Below, one piece after another: positions 43,340 through 52,345 of a DNA stretch of 64,000 nt. The stretch lies in assembly GCF_004366815.1 (NCBI RefSeq), contig NZ_SORI01000001.1:310001-374000 (forward strand), given 5' to 3'. The notes below the pieces were generated by a model. That model was given only the letters and a program-made list of their open reading frames with translations. It did not search any database and was not told where the DNA came from. Position numbers and translations under genes: made by a program. The DNA comes from Aminivibrio pyruvatiphilus (GTDB lineage: Bacteria > Synergistota > Synergistia > Synergistales > Aminobacteriaceae). Positions within the stretch are counted from its first letter, which is position 1, and each line of letters starts with the position of its first letter.

Positions 43340-44347
43340 ATGGCCGTGCCCCTGGAGATACTGGACTGCTTTGAAATCCTCGGCATACCTCCCGGCGCCC
43401 ATCCCGGCGAGATCCGGTCCGCCTTCCGCCGCCTTGCTCTCTCGTTCCACCCCGATGTGGCCGGAGCACGGGAGGCGGGCAGGTTCGAGGCCATCGCCGC
43501 CGCCTATGCCGTACTGAAATCGGCGAGTCCGGGAGAAGTTGCCGACGCCCTGAAAAAGGGGAGAAAATCCCCGGACGCTGCACCCCGGAAGGAAAGGGAA
43601 GGTTCTCCCTTCCGCTGGAGGAGAAAGAGACAGGATCCTCCCCCCCCTTCAGGAAAGAGAAAGGAAGAGGAGGAAAGCTCCGGAAGGGTCCGGGAACTGC
43701 TCGTAGAGCGGGCCCTGGTGGAGGCGGAGCTCTCGGTTGCCCGGCTGCTTGAAAGGTCAAGAGCGGGAGAGAGCGCCGGAAATGTTTCCCGCATCGTTAT
43801 GCGCCTGCTCGGGGCCCACCCCGGAGTGCGGCTTCTTGCCCTGGGGGCCCTGGGCCGGAAGGCCCCGGAAGGGGAAGTGTTTGCCGCCCTCCTGGAGATG
43901 GTGCGCCTCTGGCCCGTGGATGAAGACGTACTCGAACACCTTGTCCTGCTGGACTATTCACCGGACCGCAGGAGAAAGATGGCCGAAGCCCTCGCCGCCA
44001 GGGCAGGGGCCCTGCCTGAACGGGCAGCCCTGGTCTTTCTCCGGTGGATCTCCCTTCTTCCGGACAGGGGAGATATTCTGGGGAAGATTCTTTCCCACCA
44101 GTCCGCCCGTGTTCTTGCCGCGGCCCTTTCTCTCTGGCCTGGGGGCGTTCTTCCGGACGACCTTGCCCTCATCAGGCTCCTGAAGAGGGATGAAGACGGT
44201 ATTCTCGTTCCCCTCCTGAGAATCCTGAAGTCCCGGGGAGCCCCCCCGTGGGCGGCCCCGAGGCTTGCCGCACTATCGGAAAAACATCCTTCAGCCGCCG
44301 TCAGAGTTTGGGCCCGGAGTATTGTGCGGGCCGAAAATCTGGTATAG
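43340..44347 (+). CDS. J-domain protein with helical-repeat C-terminus
   Basis: A 335-residue protein. Residues 8-60 are a J domain with the HPD tripeptide in LSFHPDVAGAREAGRF, which stimulates Hsp70 ATPase. A basic Lys/Arg/Pro-rich linker (about 65-115) follows, then a region of repeated Leu/Ala helices (about 120-330) that resembles HEAT/ARM repeats. There is no zinc or DnaJ C-terminal domain. It begins 1 bp after the compact Hsp70 and is its probable co-chaperone. The helical repeats may bind the client. Confidence 0.82.
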   Translation: MAVPLEILDCFEILGIPPGAHPGEIRSAFRRLALSFHPDVAGAREAGRFEAIAAAYAVLKSASPGEVADALKKGRKSPDAAPRKEREGSPFRWRRKRQDPPPPSGKRKEEEESSGRVRELLVERALVEAELSVARLLERSRAGESAGNVSRIVMRLLGAHPGVRLLALGALGRKAPEGEVFAALLEMVRLWPVDEDVLEHLVLLDYSPDRRRKMAEALAARAGALPERAALVFLRWISLLPDRGDILGKILSHQSARVLAAALSLWPGGVLPDDLALIRLLKRDEDGILVPLLRILKSRGAPPWAAPRLAALSEKHPSAAVRVWARSIVRAENLV

Positions 44348-44374
44348 AATACTGTGAGCTGCGAGGTGGGATTT

Positions 44375-44716
44375 TTGGACGGAAAGTGTCTGTTCTGTGA
44401 AATTTCGGCGGGAAGGATCCCCGCGGATATAGTGTACGGCGACGAAGATGTGATCGTTGTCCGGGATATAGCTCCGCAGGCGCCCGTGCACCTTCTGATT
44501 ATACCGAGAGAACACGTGGAATCAGCCGCCCATGTCCGAAAGCCCGAAGTGTGGTCGAAAGTCATGGACTGTGCCGTGCAGACGGCCTCCCGTCTCGGGT
44601 TTGCCCCGGATGGATACAGGCTTGTGATTAACTGCGGCGAACAGGCCGGGCAGACGATTCCCCACCTTCATATTCACCTGTTGGCGGGACGCAGTTTCCG
44701 CTGGCCACCGGGGTAG
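44375..44716 (+). CDS. HIT-family nucleotide hydrolase (HinT-like)
   Basis: A 113-residue histidine triad protein. It begins with the usual [16 protein letters not shown] and ends with the triad [12 protein letters not shown]. HinT proteins hydrolyse purine nucleoside phosphoramidates and acyl-AMPs. I choose the TTG at 44375 with GAGGTG 6-8 bases upstream, matching where homologues begin; a GTG at 44354 is also open. rpsU and yqeY follow closely. Confidence 0.93.
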   Translation: MDGKCLFCEISAGRIPADIVYGDEDVIVVRDIAPQAPVHLLIIPREHVESAAHVRKPEVWSKVMDCAVQTASRLGFAPDGYRLVINCGEQAGQTIPHLHIHLLAGRSFRWPPG

Positions 44717-44748
44717 ATGCGGGTGGCGAAGAAAGGGGGGAATGGTGT

Positions 44749-44937
44749 ATGACGACTGTCGTTCGGAGAGAAAACGAATCCCTTGATGACGCTCTCAGAC
44801 GGTTCAAACGCGAGGTCTCCAAGGTTGGGACCCTGCGCGAGGTGCGCAAGAGAGAGCACTACGAGAAGCCCAGTGAAGCAAAGAAGACGAAGCGGGCCGA
44901 GGCCGCGCGGAAGAGGCGGACCAAGTCCAGGGGGTAG
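44749..44937 (+). CDS. rpsU: 30S ribosomal protein S21
   Basis: A 62-residue, highly basic protein with the S21 pattern: [20 protein letters not shown] at the start and a Lys/Arg-rich end ([15 protein letters not shown]). S21 sits near the anti-Shine-Dalgarno region of 16S rRNA and helps initiation. The order HIT-rpsU-yqeY is conserved in many bacteria. Confidence 0.97.
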   Translation: MTTVVRRENESLDDALRRFKREVSKVGTLREVRKREHYEKPSEAKKTKRAEAARKRRTKSRG

Positions 44938-44943
44938 AACACG

Positions 44944-45408
44944 GTGATTGATCTCGAGAAACGGATTTCAGACGATCTCCTTGCCGCCATGAAAGAGAAG
45001 AAGGAGATGGAGCTCTCCACCCTCCGGATGCTCAAGGCGGAGTTCCAGCGGGCCAAAACGGAGAAGGGACACGCCGGCGAACTGTCGGAGGACGAGGTCG
45101 TTTCCCTGATCCAGCGGCTTGTGAAGCAGCGCCGCGAGGCAGCGGACCAGTACACGGCCGTATCGGCCGGCGACCGCGCAGCCCGGGAACTGAAAGAGGC
45201 TTTGTTCCTCGAGACCTATCTTCCGGAACAGCTCAGTGACGAAGAACTCGGGCAGATCGTCGAGGAAGCGGGCGCCCTCGCGAAAGCCGCCGGTCCCAAG
45301 GACATGGGCCGGGTCATGGGCAAGGTTATGGCTGCAGTCAAGGGCCGTGCCGACGGGAAACGGGTAAAGACAAAGGTTCAGGAATACCTCCAGTCTCTCG
45401 TCGAGTAG
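44944..45408 (+). CDS. yqeY: GatB/YqeY domain protein
   Basis: A 154-residue, mostly helical protein of the YqeY family, related to the tail of the GatB amidotransferase subunit. Family blocks include LSTLRMLKAEF near residue 25, LVKQRREAADQY, LETYLPEQLSDEEL and GRVMGKVM near the end. It may bind tRNA, but its role is unproven. It starts with GTG 6 bp after rpsU and is followed by a strong terminator. Confidence 0.93.
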   Translation: MIDLEKRISDDLLAAMKEKKEMELSTLRMLKAEFQRAKTEKGHAGELSEDEVVSLIQRLVKQRREAADQYTAVSAGDRAARELKEALFLETYLPEQLSDEELGQIVEEAGALAKAAGPKDMGRVMGKVMAAVKGRADGKRVKTKVQEYLQSLVE

Positions 45409-45455
45409 CCCTTGCAGCAGAGATCCGTGCATTCAGGCCAGATTGCAGTGAACAG

Positions 45456-45481
45456 AAAGCCGGGGAGACCCGGCTTTTTTT
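45456..45481 (+). terminator. Rho-independent terminator after yqeY
   Basis: Stem AAAGCCGGG (45456-45464), loop GAGA, complement CCCGGCTTT, ending in a run of seven T. It separates the HIT-rpsU-yqeY unit from nrdR-nrdD. Confidence 0.88.
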
Positions 45482-45575
45482 GTCTTCTTTCCCCCGAACT
45501 TTTCCGCTGACATTGTGGACAACGGCCCATAGGCATCGGGACCCAGAGGAATGGGCTTTTTGCCTCTCTGGAAAA

Positions 45576-45591
45576 ACACCATATATCGGGG
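45576..45591 (+). promoter_or_regulatory. Candidate NrdR box 1
   Basis: ACACCATATATCGGGG resembles the NrdR-box consensus (ACACTATATATAGTGT type), best in its left half. Its start lies 32 bp from that of the second box, three helical turns, the usual arrangement for paired NrdR boxes. Confidence 0.55.
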
Positions 45592-45607
45592 TATCATTTC
45601 CAAGGTT

Positions 45608-45623
45608 GTACTATATATAGGGA
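45608..45623 (+). promoter_or_regulatory. Candidate NrdR box 2
   Basis: GTACTATATATAGGGA contains the core CTATATATAG of the NrdR box. It overlaps the ribosome binding site region of nrdR, so NrdR may repress its own operon from here. Confidence 0.6.
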
Positions 45624-45632
45624 GGTTCGCCC

Positions 45633-46118
45633 ATGAGATGTCCATCGTGCGGAGCCATGGAAACCCGGGTCATCGAGACCCGGACCGCTGACGAAGGCCG
45701 GGTGGTCCGCCGGCGGAGGGAGTGTCCCGAATGCTCCAGCCGCTTCACCACTTATGAAAAGGCCGAGGAGAAGCGGACCCTGCGGGTGATCAAGAAGGAC
45801 GGCAGCAGGGAAACCTTCGGCCGGGACAAAATTATCCGGGGCATAGGCAGAGCCTGCGAAAAGCTCCCTGTCTCCCTCGAGCAGATAGAGGACCTGGCCT
45901 CGAAGATAGAGGACGATCTCAAGGCGGAAGGGTACGGGGAGGTTTCCGTGTCGGAGATCGGCCGGAGGGTCATGGAAGGCCTCCGGAAGATCAACCAGGT
46001 GGCCTACGTCCGTTTTGCCTCGGTCTACCGGGAGTTCACCGATCTTCAGAGCTTCCAGCACGAAATAGCCCGTCTCATCGGCGAAAAGGAGGTTTCCAGA
46101 AATGGCGAAGAAGACTGA
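45633..46118 (+). CDS. nrdR: Transcriptional repressor NrdR
   Basis: NrdR senses dATP/ATP and represses ribonucleotide reductase genes. The 161-residue protein has a zinc ribbon (MRCPSCGAMETRV and RRRRECPECSSRFTTYE) and an ATP-cone domain starting at VIKKDGSRETFGRDKIIRG. The length is normal. Candidate NrdR boxes lie just upstream. It overlaps nrdD by 17 bp, so repressor and target form one operon. Confidence 0.97.
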   Translation: MRCPSCGAMETRVIETRTADEGRVVRRRRECPECSSRFTTYEKAEEKRTLRVIKKDGSRETFGRDKIIRGIGRACEKLPVSLEQIEDLASKIEDDLKAEGYGEVSVSEIGRRVMEGLRKINQVAYVRFASVYREFTDLQSFQHEIARLIGEKEVSRNGEED

Positions 46119-48285
46119 CGAACAGGTGGCGTTCCTCAGGGGAAGGGAAGAGCCGTCCCCCGGCAGGGACAAGGACATGCCCGGGCGGCAGATGGTCATG
46201 TTTGCCCCGGGGAGGGAGTCCACGGACCTTGCCCTCATGGTGGATGCCCTTGCCCACGAGGAAACCCAGCCCTGGCACCCGTCGCGGATCCGGGATGCCC
46301 TGGTGAAGGAGGCCGGGGTGGAGCCCGGCCTGGCCGGCGAGATCGCCTCCGAGGTGGAGTCCGACCTTCTCCGGTGGGGGCGGGACCGGGTCACCACGTC
46401 CCTGGTCAGGGAGCTCGTCAACGTCAAGCTCTTCCAGCGGGGCCTGGATGCCAAGCTCCAGGACCACAGCCGCATCGGCATACCGGTCCACGACCTGGAG
46501 ACCATGATGCTGAACCCCAACAGGGAGAACAGCAACACCACCCACAATCCTGAATCCATCAATCTCTCCATCGCGGAGCTTGCGCTGAAGCAGTACGCCC
46601 TCACCAAGGTCTTCTCCAGGGACGTGGCGGAAGCCCACCTGTCGGGGACCATACACCTCCATGACCTGGGAATGGTGAACCGGCCCTACTGCTCCGGCCA
46701 GAGCATCGCCTACGTGGCGAAATTCGGCCTCAACCTGCCCTCCATCACGAGCATATCCAAGCCGGCGAAGCACCCCGACGTCCTGCTGGCCCACCTGCTG
46801 AAGATGACCTCGGTGCTGCAGAACAACTTCGCCGGGGCCATCGGGTGGGATGCGGTGAACACCTTTTTCGCCCCCTATCTCACGGGACTCTCCGAGGAAC
46901 GCGTCCATCAGCTTGCCCAGATGCTCATCTTCGAGTTCAACCAGCTCGCGGGGGGCAGGGGAGGGCAGGTGGCCTTCACGGACATCAACCTTTACTACGA
47001 GATTCCGAAGCACTTCCGGGACGTGCCCGCCATCGGCCCCGGGGGCGTGGAGACGGGAAAGACCTACGGCGACTACGCCGCCGAGGCGAAAAGCTTCCTG
47101 AAGGCCCTCTTCCGGGTCTACCTTGAGGGAGACAGCCGGGGACAGCCGTTCTTCTTCCCCAAGCCCCTGCTGCACATCACCGAGGATTTCTTCCGCGAGG
47201 AAGGGTGGGAGGAAATGCTCTCCCTCGCCTGCGAACTCTCCGCGGAAAAGGGAAACACCTACTATGTTTTCGACCGGGGGGACGTGGTCAAGCTCTCCGA
47301 GTGCTGCCGCCTGAGTTTCGAGCTTGACGACGAGGATCTCCTTGATGCCCGGACCCCGTGGAAGCTCCGGTTCTGCGCCCTGCAGAACGTGACCCTGAAC
47401 CTCCCCCGCCTCGCCTACCGGAGCGCCGGCGACAGGGAAACCCTGTTCGATCTCGTCGACCATTACATGGAGATGGCGGCGAAGGCTCACGTCCAGAAGA
47501 GGAAGTTCCTCGGCGGCATCCTGGCCCAGGGCAAGAAGGGCCCCCTTTCCGTTCTCTGCATGGACCACGACGGAGAAGCCTATCTCCGGCTGGACAAGGC
47601 GAAATATCTCATCGGCATCCTCGGGGTGAACGAGATGGTCCAGGTGATGACCGGATTCCAGCTTCACGAATCGAAGGAGGCCCTGGATCTCGCCCTGGCG
47701 GTGGTCCAGTACATGAACCTGAAGTGTGAAATGCTCTCCGAGCGGCTGGGCCTCGCCATGGTGCTGGAACAGACTCCCGCCGAGAGCACCGCCTACCGGT
47801 TCGCCAAGCTCGACCTCAAGTCCTGGCCTGAAGCGGCGTCGGTGGTCAAGGGCGATCCCGGCACCGGCGAAGTCTACTACACCAACAGCAGCCATATCCC
47901 CTATTCGGTCCGGATGGACCCGGCGGACAAGGTCCTCCGGGAAGGGCGCTTCCATCCCATGATCTCGGCGGGGGCCATCACCCACCTGTGGATGGGGGAG
48001 CACAAGCCGGACCCGGACGCCCTGGCGTCCTTCATCCGGAAGATCTTCCTTCACTCGGAGAACGCCCAGGTGGCCTTCAGCCCCGAGTTCACCATCTGCA
48101 ACGGCTGCGGCCGGGTGAGCCGTGGGCTCCGGACGGAATGCGGATGGTGCGGGAGCGGTGATGTGGACGGCATTACGAGGATCACGGGCTATTTCACCCG
48201 GACCTCGAGCTGGAACGGCGGCAAGAGGGCTGAACTCCGGGACCGGGTGAGGTCGTCCCTGCAGCCGTCCGGCCTGCGGGAATGA
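46102..48285 (+). CDS. nrdD: Anaerobic ribonucleoside-triphosphate reductase NrdD (class III)
   Basis: Class III reductase makes deoxynucleotides in the absence of oxygen with a glycyl radical. The 727-residue protein has NPNRENSNTTHNPESINLS near residue 140, the zinc site CNGC and CGWC near the C-terminus, and the radical glycine in RITGYFTRTSSW. AAGGAGG is 9 bases before the ATG. The activase NrdG is not encoded next to it and must lie elsewhere. Its presence, with no aerobic reductase nearby, supports an anaerobic life. Confidence 0.96.
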   Translation: MAKKTDEQVAFLRGREEPSPGRDKDMPGRQMVMFAPGRESTDLALMVDALAHEETQPWHPSRIRDALVKEAGVEPGLAGEIASEVESDLLRWGRDRVTTSLVRELVNVKLFQRGLDAKLQDHSRIGIPVHDLETMMLNPNRENSNTTHNPESINLSIAELALKQYALTKVFSRDVAEAHLSGTIHLHDLGMVNRPYCSGQSIAYVAKFGLNLPSITSISKPAKHPDVLLAHLLKMTSVLQNNFAGAIGWDAVNTFFAPYLTGLSEERVHQLAQMLIFEFNQLAGGRGGQVAFTDINLYYEIPKHFRDVPAIGPGGVETGKTYGDYAAEAKSFLKALFRVYLEGDSRGQPFFFPKPLLHITEDFFREEGWEEMLSLACELSAEKGNTYYVFDRGDVVKLSECCRLSFELDDEDLLDARTPWKLRFCALQNVTLNLPRLAYRSAGDRETLFDLVDHYMEMAAKAHVQKRKFLGGILAQGKKGPLSVLCMDHDGEAYLRLDKAKYLIGILGVNEMVQVMTGFQLHESKEALDLALAVVQYMNLKCEMLSERLGLAMVLEQTPAESTAYRFAKLDLKSWPEAASVVKGDPGTGEVYYTNSSHIPYSVRMDPADKVLREGRFHPMISAGAITHLWMGEHKPDPDALASFIRKIFLHSENAQVAFSPEFTICNGCGRVSRGLRTECGWCGSGDVDGITRITGYFTRTSSWNGGKRAELRDRVRSSLQPSGLRE

Positions 48286-48338
48286 TTTCCGGACAGCCGC
48301 AGATGGAAAATACTCTTCCTGTATGCGTCTTTTTTGTG

Positions 48339-48344
48339 TATAAT
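48339..48344 (+). promoter_or_regulatory. Candidate -10 element for livJ
   Basis: A perfect TATAAT preceded by TGTG lies 44 bp before the livJ ATG. The sequence 17 bp upstream (TTCCTG) is a poor -35, so the extended -10 may compensate. Confidence 0.4.
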
Positions 48345-48388
48345 TTCGTGGAAGTCAGTAAACCACATCCGAGGAGGGAAATAACCAA

Positions 48389-49522
48389 ATGAAGCTTCGT
48401 AATGTACTGCTTGCGGCAATGCTTGTCCTGATTCTTGCGGGAACCGCGGTTGCGGCCGATACAATCAAGATCGGCGTGTACCTTCCCCTGACGGGAAGGG
48501 TGGCGTTCGGCGGCCAGCTCGAGCTCGAGGGCATCCAGATGGCCCACAAGGAACTTCCCGAACTTCTCGGGAAGAATGTGGAACTTGTCGTGGTGGACAA
48601 CAAGACCGACAAGGTCGAAGCGGCTAACGCCGTGAAGCGTCTCGTGGAGCGCGACAAAGTCGTGGCTGTCATCGGAACCTACGGTTCCTCCCTCGCCATG
48701 GCGGGCGGCGAAGTGGCGGAAGCGGCGGGAATTCCCATGATGGGAACCTCCTGCACCAATCCCCTCGTGACCCAGGGAAAGAAGTTCGTCTTCAGGGCCT
48801 GCTTCATCGATCCCTACCAGGGCGCCGGCGCGGCCACCTATGCCGTGAAGACCCTCGGCATGAAGAAGGCCGCCCTGCTTGTGGACGTGGCCAACGACTA
48901 CTGCGTGGGCCTCGCCAATTTCTTCAAGCAGTCCTACAAGAAGCTCGGCGGAGAGATCGTCTCCGAGCTGAAGTACAACTCCGGCGACCAGGACTTCACC
49001 GCCCAGCTCACGGAGATCATCAGCAAGAAGCCCGACCTTCTCTTCATCCCCGCCGACTTCGCCGAGGGCGCCATCATCATGAAGCAGGCCAGGGAGCTCG
49101 GAGCAGAATTCCAGATCATGGGCGGCGACGCCATGGATAACCCCGAGATAGTGAAGATCGGCGGAGACGCAGTGGAAGGCTTCATCCACACCACATTCCC
49201 CTACGATCCTTCCATGACCGATATGAGCGAGATTGCAAAGGTCTTCACCGAAAACTGGAAGAAGGCTCATCCCGACAAGGATCCCAACGTCAACGCCGCT
49301 CTCGGCTACGACTCCTACATGCTTGTCGCCAACGCCATCAAGGCTGCCGGTTCTGCCGAACCCGCCGCCATCCGTGATGCCCTTGCCAAGACGAAGGACT
49401 TCCCCGGCGTCACCGGCAGCAAGACCATCAACGAAACCCACGATGCGGAGAGCCCTGTGGGAATCGTCCAGATCAAGGACGGAAAGAAACTGTTCATCGG
49501 AACCGTCGAGCCTGAGATGTAA
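48389..49522 (+). CDS. livJ: Branched-chain amino acid ABC transporter, substrate-binding protein
   Basis: A 377-residue exported binding protein. It has a classical signal peptide (about residues 1-22, ending TAVAA), then the LivJ-type fold beginning IKIGVYLPLTGRVAFGG, with VVVDNKTDKVEAANAVKRL and IGTYGSSLAMAGGEVAEAAG. It should capture leucine, isoleucine, valine or related amino acids and pass them to LivHM. A hairpin after the gene probably limits read-through, so the binding protein is made in excess. The ATG has GGAGG about 10 bases upstream. Confidence 0.93.
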   Translation: MKLRNVLLAAMLVLILAGTAVAADTIKIGVYLPLTGRVAFGGQLELEGIQMAHKELPELLGKNVELVVVDNKTDKVEAANAVKRLVERDKVVAVIGTYGSSLAMAGGEVAEAAGIPMMGTSCTNPLVTQGKKFVFRACFIDPYQGAGAATYAVKTLGMKKAALLVDVANDYCVGLANFFKQSYKKLGGEIVSELKYNSGDQDFTAQLTEIISKKPDLLFIPADFAEGAIIMKQARELGAEFQIMGGDAMDNPEIVKIGGDAVEGFIHTTFPYDPSMTDMSEIAKVFTENWKKAHPDKDPNVNAALGYDSYMLVANAIKAAGSAEPAAIRDALAKTKDFPGVTGSKTINETHDAESPVGIVQIKDGKKLFIGTVEPEM

Positions 49523-49562
49523 GGAATTCCCTTCCTCAAGGTTCGTTTGCGCCTCTTTGTCC

Positions 49563-49595
49563 GGAGGGTGGGGGAACGCCTCCACCCTCCATTTT
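49563..49595 (+). terminator. Attenuating hairpin between livJ and livH
   Basis: A 9-bp stem GGAGGGTGG/CCACCCTCC with a 10-base loop is followed by ATTTTCTT. It lies between the binding-protein gene and the membrane genes, where partial termination is common. Confidence 0.65.
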
Positions 49596-49617
49596 CTTGA
49601 AGTCAGGGGGAACCTTA

Positions 49618-50511
49618 ATGAGCGGAAGCATGTTTTTCCAGCATCTTTTCAACGCAATAACACTCGGATCTCTCTACGGCCTCATCGCTATCGGATACAC
49701 CATGGTCTACGGAATTCTCAGGCTCATCAACTTCGCTCACGGAGAAGTCTTCATGCTGGGCGCCTACTTTGTCTTCTTCGCCATAACGCTGCTGAACCTC
49801 CCCTGGGGAGTGGCCGCAGTTCTTGCGGTGGCCGCCAGCTCCTTCTGCGGCGTCCTTGTGGACAAAATCGCCTACAAGCCCCTCAGGAACGCTCCCCGCA
49901 TCTCCGCCCTCATCAGCGCCATCGGCGTGTCCTTCTTCATCCAGAACCTCAGCATCGTAATCTTCACCGGCCTTCCCCGGCCCGTCTCGAGGCCAGACTG
50001 GCTCGTGAAAGTCTTTAAAATCGGCGAGATCCGCATTCTGCCTCTTGCCATCGTCGTCCCCGTGGTGACCCTCTTCCTTGTGCTCGGACTCCTCTGGATC
50101 GTCTACAGGACCAAGCCCGGGCTTGCCATGAGGGCCATCTCGAAGGACATCGAAACCACGAGGCTCATGGGCGTGTCGGTGAACAGGATCATCGCCATCA
50201 CCTTCGGCATCGGCTCCGCCCTCGCCGCCGCTTCGGGCATCATGTGGGCCCTGCGCTATCCCCAGATCCACCCCTTCATGGGCCTCTTCCCGGGCCTGAA
50301 AGCCTTCATCGCCGCCGTCTTCGGCGGCATCGGCTCCATCCAGGGAGCGGTCATCGGCGGCATGTTTCTCGGCGTCATCGAAATCATGGCGGTCGCCTTT
50401 TTCCCCACCCTGTCGGGGTACCGTGACGCCTTTGCCTTCGTACTTCTCATCATCATCCTGCTTATGAAGCCCACGGGACTCATGGGGGAGAAGCTGGAGG
50501 ACAAGATATGA
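49618..50511 (+). CDS. livH: Branched-chain amino acid ABC transporter permease LivH
   Basis: A 297-residue permease with about eight membrane segments. LYGLIAIGYTMVYGILRLINF near the start and GALRYP-like IMWALRYPQIHP with GLKAFIAAVFGGIGSIQGA are family blocks. I use the ATG at 49618, which has AGGGGG 8 bases upstream; a TTG at 49597 is also open. It overlaps livM by 4 bp. Confidence 0.94.
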   Translation: MSGSMFFQHLFNAITLGSLYGLIAIGYTMVYGILRLINFAHGEVFMLGAYFVFFAITLLNLPWGVAAVLAVAASSFCGVLVDKIAYKPLRNAPRISALISAIGVSFFIQNLSIVIFTGLPRPVSRPDWLVKVFKIGEIRILPLAIVVPVVTLFLVLGLLWIVYRTKPGLAMRAISKDIETTRLMGVSVNRIIAITFGIGSALAAASGIMWALRYPQIHPFMGLFPGLKAFIAAVFGGIGSIQGAVIGGMFLGVIEIMAVAFFPTLSGYRDAFAFVLLIIILLMKPTGLMGEKLEDKI

Positions 50512-51554
50512 ATACCCGGACGAGAAATCTCATTCTCAACTGCCTGGCCATTGCGGGTCTCGGGGGCTTCATTTACTGGGCCCAGGGGAACCTGGACGGG
50601 TACCAGATCCAGGTGCTCAACCTGATCGCAGTGAACGCCATTCTCGCCCTCAGCCTCAACCTTATCTACGGCTTCACCGGCATGTTTTCCCTGGGCCACG
50701 CGGGCTTCATGGCCATCGGCGCCTACGTGTGCGCCCTTCTCATTCTGACCCCTGCCCAGAAGACGACCATGTGGATCCTCGAGCCCATTATCTGGCCTCT
50801 TTCGGTGATCCAGGCCCCCTTTTTCGTGGCGGTGCTCCTTGCCGGGCTCATAGCGGCCCTCTGCGGCCTGCTCATCGCCATCCCGGTCCTCCGCCTCGGC
50901 GGCGATTACCTCGGCATCGCCACCCTGGGCTTCGCCGAGATCATCCGGGTGGTCCTCACGAACCTCAGTTCCATAACCAACGGCGCCCTGGGTATCAAGG
51001 GCATTCCCAACTACGCGAACCTCTGGTGGAACTACGGGTGGCTCCTGCTGACCCTCTTCTTCATCGTCAGGCTCGTCAACAGCAACTTCGGCAACGTGCT
51101 CAAGGCCATCCGGGACGACGAGATCGCGGCGAAGAACATGGGCATCAACACCTTCTTCTACAGGGTGGTCTCCTTCTCGGTCGGCGCCTTTTTCGCCGGC
51201 GTGGGCGGGGCCCTCATGGGCAGCCTCGTAACCACCATCGACCCGAAGATGTTCGTGTTCACCCTGACCTTTAACGTGCTCATGATCACCGTGGCGGGCG
51301 GGCTCGGCTCCATCACGGGCAGCCTGATCGGGAGCGTGGTCATCACGGTCCTCCTGGAATGGCTTCGGATCGTGGAAAATCCCCTTGTGATAGGGAATTT
51401 TGAAATACCGGGCATTCCGGGGATGAGAATGGTCATCTTCTCCCTTGCGCTCATCCTCATCATCCTCTTCCGGAGCGAGGGCATCATGGGCATGAAGGAA
51501 ATCAGCTGGAACAGGATGTTCGGCCGTTCTGCCCGGGGAGGTGACGCGAAATGA
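50508..51554 (+). CDS. livM: Branched-chain amino acid ABC transporter permease LivM
   Basis: A 348-residue permease with about ten membrane segments. The family block LSLNLIYGFTGMFSLGHAGF is near residue 47, LRLGGDYLGIATLGFAEI follows near 128, and the EAA-like loop is AIRDDEIAAKNMGIN. It pairs with LivH to form the membrane channel. ATGA overlaps join it to livH and livG. Confidence 0.95.
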   Translation: MNTRTRNLILNCLAIAGLGGFIYWAQGNLDGYQIQVLNLIAVNAILALSLNLIYGFTGMFSLGHAGFMAIGAYVCALLILTPAQKTTMWILEPIIWPLSVIQAPFFVAVLLAGLIAALCGLLIAIPVLRLGGDYLGIATLGFAEIIRVVLTNLSSITNGALGIKGIPNYANLWWNYGWLLLTLFFIVRLVNSNFGNVLKAIRDDEIAAKNMGINTFFYRVVSFSVGAFFAGVGGALMGSLVTTIDPKMFVFTLTFNVLMITVAGGLGSITGSLIGSVVITVLLEWLRIVENPLVIGNFEIPGIPGMRMVIFSLALILIILFRSEGIMGMKEISWNRMFGRSARGGDAK

Positions 51555-52345
51555 CGAACTCTGCACCTATTCTCCGCACGGAGAACGTCACCATGAAGTT
51601 CGGCGGACTCACCGCCGTCAGGGATTTTACCATCGACGTCCCCCGGGGTTCCATCGTGGGGCTTATCGGCCCCAACGGGGCGGGCAAGACCACGGTGTTC
51701 AACATCGTCACCGGCTTCTACAACCCCACGGAGGGGAGGGTTCTCTTCGACGGCCAGGACATCACCGGCCTTCCTCCCCACATGGTGTGCCGGGCGGGCA
51801 TTTCACGGACGTTCCAGAACATACGCCTCTTCTCCAACGAAACAGTTCTCGAGAACGTCATGATCGGATGCCACGTCCGAAGGAAGGCCAAGTGGTGGAT
51901 GGCACCCCTGGGACTTCCGCTCTTCCGCAGGGAGGAGGAGGAAATCCGGGAAAAATCCATGAATCTTCTCGAAACCGTGGGTCTTGCCAAATACGCCGAC
52001 GAGAACTCGGCCTCCCTTCCCTACGGGGCCCAGCGGCGGCTGGAAATCGCCAGGGCCCTGGCCACGGACCCGAAGTTTCTTCTCCTGGACGAGCCCGCAG
52101 CGGGGATGAACCCCCAGGAATCCCGGGAACTGATGCAGTTCATCCGGAACATCCGGGAAAGGTTCGGCATCACCATCCTTCTCATCGAACACGATATGAA
52201 GGTGGTCATGGGAGTCTGCGAATACATCTGGGTTCTCGACTACGGCGTGAAAATCGCCGAAGGCGGCCCCGACGAAATCCAGTCGGACCAGAAGGTCATC
52301 GTGGCCTACCTCGGAGAGGAGTACGTGCAATATGCTGAAAATTGA
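51551..52345 (+). CDS. livG: Branched-chain amino acid ABC transporter ATPase LivG
   Basis: A 264-residue ATPase. Walker A is GPNGAGKTTVF, the signature region LPYGAQRRLEIARAL, Walker B FLLLDEPAAGMNP and the switch His in IEHDMKVVM. The LivG-specific C-terminal tail (VIVAYLGEEYV) is present. It overlaps livM by 4 bp and livF by 14 bp. Confidence 0.96.
   Translation: MTNSAPILRTENVTMKFGGLTAVRDFTIDVPRGSIVGLIGPNGAGKTTVFNIVTGFYNPTEGRVLFDGQDITGLPPHMVCRAGISRTFQNIRLFSNETVLENVMIGCHVRRKAKWWMAPLGLPLFRREEEEIREKSMNLLETVGLAKYADENSASLPYGAQRRLEIARALATDPKFLLLDEPAAGMNPQESRELMQFIRNIRERFGITILLIEHDMKVVMGVCEYIWVLDYGVKIAEGGPDEIQSDQKVIVAYLGEEYVQYAEN

Noticed and set aside
46075-48054. 659-residue minus-strand frame opposite nrdD
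   Set aside because: Composition is that of a codon shadow and nrdD has clear catalytic motifs.
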